A stretch of 64,000 nucleotides of DNA from Lunularia cruciata (Eukaryota > Streptophyta > Marchantiopsida > Lunulariales > Lunulariaceae), in assembly GCA_948567375.1 (NCBI GenBank), contig OX419757.1, forward strand, positions 68,634,001 through 68,698,000. Reading direction: 5' to 3'. The translations under genes and the position numbers were made by a program. This document shows positions 56,822 through 64,000 of the stretch, one piece after another. The number at the start of each line of letters is the position of its first letter. Within the stretch, counting starts at the first letter, position 1. The notes under the pieces were generated by a model, which was not told where the DNA came from, made no database searches, and worked only from the letters and a program-made list of their open reading frames with translations.

Positions 56822-59800
56822 CTAATCATCCACCTTGATTGAAAATTTCTACAGAAGAAGATGCCAAACTAGGTCGTATGCCGAATTGGTGGACTTCTAA
56901 CCACGCATGAGAACGATAGTCAAATTTCATAAACGACAGAAGGAGGTCAAAAGTATCGGGAACAAGCAGAACGGCAGTGTGAAATGGCAATGGATTTCTC
57001 TGATAGATGAAGAAGGAGCAGAGAATGCACCAGATGAGTGCTATCATCACTCGTGGAACTGCCTGTAAGACACATGGCGGCAGGAAGGGTGGCAGGCAGG
57101 CAGACGCAAGTCCTGCTACATAACAGTATGTAGTGCGAGATTATGCATGCGAGTTACAGGCACTATCAAGTTTGCCAATTCTCGTCCTGTCACGGGCACG
57201 CTATATAATTTCACTGTGGAAGAATGAAGAATCTATCTCTCTGCTGTTCAATGCCCTTCTTAACAGTAATTCACGCAAAGGCAACTCTGGCAAAGCCATG
57301 TTGCATCCTCTGCAGATGAACAACCGCTGTCATTACTGCTTGTCCGCAGAAAGAGAGAGCAATGCTCTCGATGAGGTCTCTCTCAGGACACCTGAGAACT
57401 AATCCCGACGCCAACCGTAAGATGTTCTTCAAAGTACCCAACGAGGAGTTGAGTCCAAGCGCTACGAAGCAGTCAATGAGAGATTGAGTCCAAGCGTAAT
57501 CGAGTCCTAGCGTAATCGAGTCCTAACCTCGGAGATCCGAGAGTACGATGCTGGGAATGCACCAGAAGCAAAAGTCCCGCGTGAAAATTTGGATCAGTTT
57601 ATACCACTTGCTCACCGAGGAACGAGAGTCGCTCTTCCTCTACCAGTTCCAATGAGCACACCGACGACCATAACGTGAGTAGCTGCTGCAGCTCTCGCGA
57701 TTAGGCGAACAGCCAGTCCCAAGTCAGTCAGTCAAAACTACTAATCCAAATCCTCGGTCCTGCTTCCTTCACCAACAAAAATATGGTGTATAAACCATCA
57801 CGACGACCATAAACCTGTCGGACTCGCACAATTACGTGAATTTTCAGGTCGTGAGATCTCCAATTCACCTATCTGTCTCTGAATCATCGTCAATTCTTGA
57901 CTTATACAGCCTTCCATGCTCAGGGTATATGCATTTAAGCTCGCCCTGTTGACATATCTTCGGGTCCACCAACCCCACCATTCCCTGCAGCTGCTGATAT
58001 ACAACAACACAATCCAAGCAAACAACAAACAATTCCTTCTTTGCTTGATGTCTGTCATGTACTCTTTCCGCATTAACTGACAATCATCCCGACCATCTCG
58101 TTCGCACTCAGATATCTTTCCTGTTAACAAAGTACATCGACCGGCCAAGAATTCCATCAGACTGTACCCGTGTTGTACTTCATGATTGCCCCCATTGGCC
58201 GGACCTATTTCAGTCAGAGAATACAGAATCCGACCGACTTACGCTCACCAGGTGTGGATCTCCCATTGGCCCACGTAGCACCCCCGTGTTTCATTTCATA
58301 ACTGTTTCTCGGCCTTCATCATCCACCGCCTTCTCTTTCTCTCTCGGCTCCCACTTATAATTGTTGCAGTATCTTCGTCTTCCGTTTCCGTAACTCTCTC
58401 TCACTCTGTCTTCTCCCCCTCGGCGTGTCTCACATGTGGAGCCGGGGACTTGAGCTTCCGGTGTATGCTGTAAGCCGTGTAGATCTCGTTGCAGGTGACA
58501 GGTGGAGACGTTCTATCGGTCCACAGCGGACGGGTGCCGGTCAGATCCGTCTTCACTAACCTCGTTGATCAAATCCTGCAGCATCCGTATTCCGCGTTCG
58601 CTGATGTCCGTGGTTCGCGTCTGCGTGGTCAGATCGATGGAGCCCCGTTGCATACTACGGTCGTGTTGAGACGAGAATCGCCAGTCGGGGACAAAGGCAA
58701 AGAGATTGATTGACAGAAATAGGAATGGGTTAATCCAAAAGCATAATAACACTACAGTTGAAAGACCAACGGACTTGGTAACAAAACATCTCAACATGTA
58801 TGGGCTGAGGTGACTCTTCAATTGGCGAGCAATGTTCACAGACTAGAATAGATCTGAAGAATACTATGTTTTGTATCGTGTAGTTTCATTGAAGGAAAAC
58901 GTACAATAAAACATCTAACATGAAGGTGGAGTCGATGGTTTCATTGAACGAGAATCGGATCTTATTCGAACATGAAAAGAGTTTGATCGTTAACCTTCGA
59001 ACTCGACAATAAGATGAGTGTATCGTAATGGTCTTAACCATGACAGAATGAAGAAGACTTACTGGGAGCATGTTAATAAAAGAACTACTATATGAAATAT
59101 TGTTTTACCAATCCAATTCTTCAAACATAGAAGAAAGAAATACTGCAACCTCGAATTCTTTCATCATCTGGATCTTTTCTTTCCAGATAGATTACCAGTC
59201 TAAGATGTGTACACAGTTAGTTCTGTATGAATCTGCAGAGTTGGAATCCAGCTATTTCAGCTGATTGTCTCCCAACAATGTGTGTTTTGTGGCTGCCATA
59301 TCCTTCGTTCGAAATAAAAAGTTTCTCTCAAAAACTTAACAGAAATGAGGATGATCTTATGTGATTATTAGTTTTCGTTAATCTGATTTCATGCTAACTA
59401 ATCAAACTCTCGATTGATAAATTGTACATGTAACCGGTTAGTTTTACTCATGGATCAAGCTATATGGTTTTTATGGGGATGATAACGTACCTGCTACATC
59501 GTTACAACTAGTTATGCGTTGTCGCGCATTATTTGGATTCCTCTGGGCGCAAACTTTGTTCTGTGTTATGGGTTTAGAAGGTAATCAAGATAAATTGATT
59601 ACATTCCCGACCGTAATACCTAGTGTGGTCGGCACTTGTCCTCCCCATAATTATAAGTTTAAGGTATGTCATGAAACGATAGAAGTGGTCTAGAGTTTAG
59701 TGGGACCAGATTGACTTATTCCATTTTCCTAATCTAAGTTAAGAGTGTTCTTTGGAACACGTGAGCATTCACCAGACAATCAGTTAAGACAAGTTCAGTG

Positions 59801-60477
59801 AGCAATGAGATTAGTGGAGAAGACTATTGTTAGTACGTTTCGTAGCTTAGACATCAACTGAAGCAGAATTTTTTTGACGGTGAATCTTACTAAGTTCTCC
59901 AACATAATCTTCTCGTCATAACCACTTCCACAAGAAACTGAAGATTTCTTCGACTAAGTCTACGTCTTCTTCTCCTTGATTCCTTAAGTATGGCCATTTT
60001 TTATTGATTCTGCAACTAACGTTGTGTCATATAAGTTCGTTACACGAAGGTGGAATCTGCACTAACACCCATCGCCAAGTGTACACTCGGATTCAGATTT
60101 TACACGTGTGGAAAGTACAAACGTAGAGGGGAAGTGAAGTTGGAGCAGATACATATAAAGTCTCTGACAGAAATCACTTTCAGAGAAACAATAGAAAAGA
60201 AAACTCAATGCCGGATTGTGGTACCTTAAATTATCTGATTCTACGCTGTCTCTAAGTTCTATCACAGATATCGTTTTGATCTATATTATGAGCTAAAGTC
60301 TGCACAACACCTCTTTGTTGCTAATCAATATTGTTCGATTTTAATCGTCCATAAAAGAACACCTTGAAAGGGTCGAAGTTGCTCCTGAGTGCAACTGGAA
60401 CTGCTCGTTTTCGAGTTTTGAACAGGGCATTGTTGTCTTTAGAAAGGAAGGCCAGGATGGTAAAACCGATTTAGGCT

Positions 60478-60741
60478 ATGTTAGGTGATACGACCAACCA
60501 GTTACTTTCGGAGTTGTTGCTCTTGAAGTACGGTATTCAAATTTGTCAAGAGAAGTTTGGCACAGAGTTGAATTGGCGTCTGATTGATCAAAAGCCCGGA
60601 GGCGAAAACGATGCACAAGCACAAGTGGCTGAACTTCAGATATATTTGGCCAAAACCATCGAAGCTGTTCTGCACGACAATCTAATTTTGTCGATGTCTA
60701 TTGTACGTACTTTGTATGGGATGGAGAAGTTGATGCACTGA
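60478..60741 (+). CDS. Hypothetical ORF, 87 aa
   Basis: It opens at an ATG and reads LSELLLLKYGIQICQEKFG, later AELQIYLAKTIEAVLHDNL. It is helical-looking and charged, with a balanced composition more protein-like than neighbouring frames. I recognise no family. No intron signal or promoter supports it, and it stands alone between AT-rich flanks. It could be a lone exon, a young gene or chance. Confidence 0.3.
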   Translation: MLGDTTNQLLSELLLLKYGIQICQEKFGTELNWRLIDQKPGGENDAQAQVAELQIYLAKTIEAVLHDNLILSMSIVRTLYGMEKLMH

Positions 60742-62596
60742 GGACGACTTTTTGTCCGTTACTTCTCACACTGAATGGACACCTTGTGCTGAGGTTGGAC
60801 GCTCAAGCACTATCTATTAATGTCCGCTCCTTGTACCCCACTGTTGTCCATATTCAAAAGTTCTATTTCCGCAGGCTTTGCCATTCATGATTCGGTGGAC
60901 AAACTTATGGCTGCTCTAGACTGTGTTGAGGTTATGTGACTCGAGCGTGTGGATTGGTCCGTCCAGGCATCCATCCCCAATTAGTCGATATTTAGAGCAC
61001 AATCTACCCCAAAGAGAAGTCAAGATTTGACTCTCCTCTTATACCCAACTCGGCGGCCATTCCTTTGCCTTGTGTGAGTGACACCCTCTGATATGATCCT
61101 CGATAGCGAGAACTCTCTCGTCGAATGTCCTCGCAGATAGATATGACAGGACTTGGAGGGAGAGTGCGCTCTCCCTCGCGATTTTGTACTGTCAGGAAAA
61201 AGTAAATTTCACAATTGGCTTGATTTAGATTTTCACAATAATGTCTGTGCAAAAGCCAAGACGTCTTACTTTCTCTATAAATCTCTTCCGGCAGAAAAAA
61301 ATCGTTGATTCTATCGTTTAGGGCCCATGTCGGATGACGAATCAGGAAAGAAGTTAAGTGACGCTGGCGCATGAAATATAAACATCCCGCCTTAGGTTAT
61401 GATCCACAACTCAAAACCTTCATGAGGAAGAAGTAAAGTCGTGTCTCGTTCTGCGTCTAGGTGTCCTTTCTCGTCGGATTATGCTATTCGCTGATCTTCG
61501 ACACAATTTGACTATCCCAGTTCGAAAGACTTGGTCAATGTTTCATTCTAAAAACTTGTTGGTAAATGTTTCATTCAAACGGAACAATGTTTCATTCTAA
61601 AAACTTTACTATGTCCTTATGTAAGAGGTCGCACTAAACATCTCAATACTTGCAAATTACTCAATACTTGGTATGCAGTCCGCGGAAGCACTTACTGCAA
61701 GGCTACTGATTCTATCAGTCCTACTAGATACACCAAATCATCTCTTCAAAAATTTAACAGTTGCCGCTTGCGATGAGCTATGATGATAGGGTCTCTACAG
61801 TACTGCTTTGGAAACTCCCTAGTTTGAGTACAAATCCTTTATGCAAGTCATGTATAGACTCACTGCTCTTCGCAAGGGTCAACCCCAGAGCAACTCAAAC
61901 TATCAGTACCAAACAGCCAGCGGAGATGAATGCTTTGTAGCTTCAGCTCAAGCATGAAGATTCAGATCATCAAGTTTATCAAATGGACTAACCATTCTGG
62001 CTCTTCAACTGGAACCAAGGACGGTTGATCGAGATATAACCTTCCCTAATTATGAAGGATGTTCTTACTGACCCTGCCATGGACTTCCAGACCTTCAATC
62101 AGCACAAATGTAGGTCACAGGGAAAGAATACCCTGATGACTGCATGATTTGACGACATACAATGTGCATATATTTTATACTAAATATGTTTCTGCTTCTA
62201 GAGAAGCACTAGAGAGCGTGAAGTGTATCAGCCACCTGCACTATCAGAACCAACTTTGCAACAGTGTCACCCCAAAGTATGACCGAGGTAGCAAAACAGC
62301 TCCTAGCTAAGAGGGGAGATTCCTGTACTCCAAGGAGCTTTCCACTCTATCAACTTCTCTGGGTGAAGATATGGCTCTCCCAGCAATCGACTGTTTCGCA
62401 AGGAATCAGAATTTGTAACCAAAAAAGTTTAAACACTTGGACCACAGTTTCCGCGTTCCTTCTACTCTATGATTATATGCTAGGCAATGGTGTTTCAATC
62501 TCCAACATTACAATTCACAGTGGTTCCAAGGAACCATTTTACATTCTCCAACTGTCTCAAAGATAAGCTTCGCGTGTGACATGCCAGGATGAATAC

Positions 62597-62691
62597 ATTC
62601 AAATCTGTGTCCTCGTGGATTCGAGGTTGCCATTGAACCATAGCCCTCAACTGGGCCAGCTCATTGAGCTTGGCTAGTTGCAGCATTCTAT
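62597..62691 (-). CDS. Candidate internal exon, unknown gene
   Basis: On the minus strand a strong acceptor (GGTTTTTTCAG) is followed by 2 bases plus 31 codons (RMLQLAKLNELAQLRAMVQW, then QPRIHEDTDLN) and a donor GTATTC. The peptide is protein-like and helix-forming, but I recognise no family and found no partner exon. It might belong to the 5' part of the tomosyn-like gene or to another gene. Confidence 0.3.
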
Positions 62692-64000
62692 CTGAAAAAA
62701 CCTGCTACCTGCTAACCCCTGTATCATTCATAAGCAGCCTGGTCATGATGAAGAGATGAAAGAAAGAAAAGGGGAAAGAAAGCGCAGCAACAGATTGCAA
62801 GTCATTAGGCAATCAACAGACGTAACAATATGTCTACACTACCGGTTAGATAAGAAAGCTAACTATCCACTTTGCCTTTTCAACGTTCTGTCATGGAGAA
62901 ATAAGGAAACCCTTGGAACAGGGAAGATACTTGGAACGAGGAAACCTCACGATAGGAATGATGCTACTACCAAACAAGAACTGCCTCTAACTATTGTAAG
63001 TAAATTTCGGAACCAATAACCACAAGTTAAAGGTTGAAATTCCATAAGGAACCACTCGAATGCGCAATTGGCGGTAGAGGTGATGTTCGGATGGTTGATC
63101 TTCAAGATCAACCATCGTTTAAGGATTAAACAAGTGTTGCAAAGAACTTCCAAAACAAACGCTGGCCTTCCCACGTACATAAGTACTCAACGCACATTAC
63201 AAGGTTTTTCCATATTGAGAGCAACGTCGATTCAGAACTCAATGAGAAGAGCTTCATCGAAGATACAATTTCCAAGACACTAGGTCATTCTCGTGCCACA
63301 AGTTACAAACAGTACACATGCTTCCACAAGTAAGAGAATAATGTGACTAGCAAGTTCTGTAGTATAATCCTAAACTACACTGTGAAGTTCCATACCTTTG
63401 AAGAACCATCAATTCAAAACCTCGTCCCAACGTCTAATTGGCATTGTCGTAAATTTCGACCAAAAATGCTTGTATTCTGTCAGACCCCGATGTTTCTTCC
63501 CCCTTCGATTCAGAATAAGGAACAAAATCTGGATTCTAAGGTCCCACGAACGTCGAAGACCGTCAAGCAACAACTTCGACTTGAAGTTGGGGATAGCTGA
63601 TATGGAAGAATGGAGTCTGTATTTGAGATATATCACGGGGTCGCATCCGGGAATTTCGTGAGTCAGGTATTACAGCGCGTGTATCCCATCTAAAACGGGG
63701 ATATCACCAGTCCACCGAACGGTCCCTTCAGTGGATCTGCTAGGGACTCTGAGCTTTCTGCCAATTCCGGTTCGAGATGTCGACAATTGCACACCGTGTA
63801 CACGTTCAGAGACTAAAACAGTCCTAACGACCACCATGTCTGAGAGACAAAGAAAGCGTACCAATCACCCAGATACCAGACATAGGTTGGTGGACGTAGA
63901 AGTAAAAAGATTTCCCGTTCCTGCTACGGCACCTACTCTTTACAGATGAACACATGAATCATGGAACCTTTTTTGAGATTCGCGGGTGACAGAAGAAGAT

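Larger units (their letters stand above)
56822..64000. other. Gene-like composition, no firm gene assigned
   Basis: Besides the two candidates listed, I see only short frames. 58190-58450 resembles a plant promoter and CT-rich 5' UTR on the plus strand, with an ATG at 58435 opening 39 codons of unknown type (MWSRGLELPVYA...). Antisense to it, a minus frame holds TDISERGIRMLQDLINEVSE, which also looks protein-like. 56826-57050 (-) is an open frame that more probably is a T-rich intron of the tomosyn-like gene. Confidence 0.4.

Overview
The window looks like nuclear DNA of a land plant. The evidence is an intronless plant-type PDX1 gene, two genes with GT-AG introns whose conceptual exons read as conserved plant proteins, and a dense nest of Ty1/copia and Ty3/gypsy LTR retrotransposons with plant-style primer-binding sites. 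A bryophyte (moss) is my best guess from the compact genes beside AT-rich gypsy blocks, but nothing I can see fixes the species.

Layout. 1-3188: a 3'-truncated, frameshifted copia element (gag, protease, integrase, no RT). 3432-4870 (-): the first two recognisable exons of a kinesin-light-chain-like TPR gene whose remaining exons are not in the window. The copia fragment lies exactly where its next exon is expected. 4871-9011: no firm gene. 9012-9938 (-): PDX1, the synthase subunit of pyridoxal 5'-phosphate synthase and the best-supported gene here. 9939-17859: its 5' region, then sequence without a convincing gene that becomes AT-rich.

17860-53900 is a repeat island. Element A (17865-23501, -) is a decayed chromovirus whose LTRs carry arrays of heat-shock-element-like GAA/TTC repeats upstream of a TATA box. 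At 24180-25330 lies an old fragment related to element B. Element C (about 26623-49822, -) is an old gypsy element split twice: element B (28115-34668, +, TSD AGAAC, a defective chromovirus) sits in its integrase, and element D (36520-44320, -) sits in its RT. Element D looks young: both LTRs are 679 bp and differ at about three positions by eye, the gag-pol frame of 1608 codons is open, and a separate zinc-knuckle ORF precedes gag. 49823-53900 is AT-rich, with a decayed tandem repeat.

53900-64000 returns to gene-like composition. A minus-strand gene at 54914-56821 ends in an R-SNARE motif of the tomosyn/Lgl type, supported by six phase-compatible exons plus one tentative exon. Further right there are only isolated possible exons or ORFs.

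No CRISPR array, rRNA gene or convincing tRNA gene was seen. The strongest candidates for something not yet described are the heat-element-rich LTRs of element A and the extra upstream ORF of the apparently intact element D. All coordinates of LTR ends, exons and domains were read by eye.
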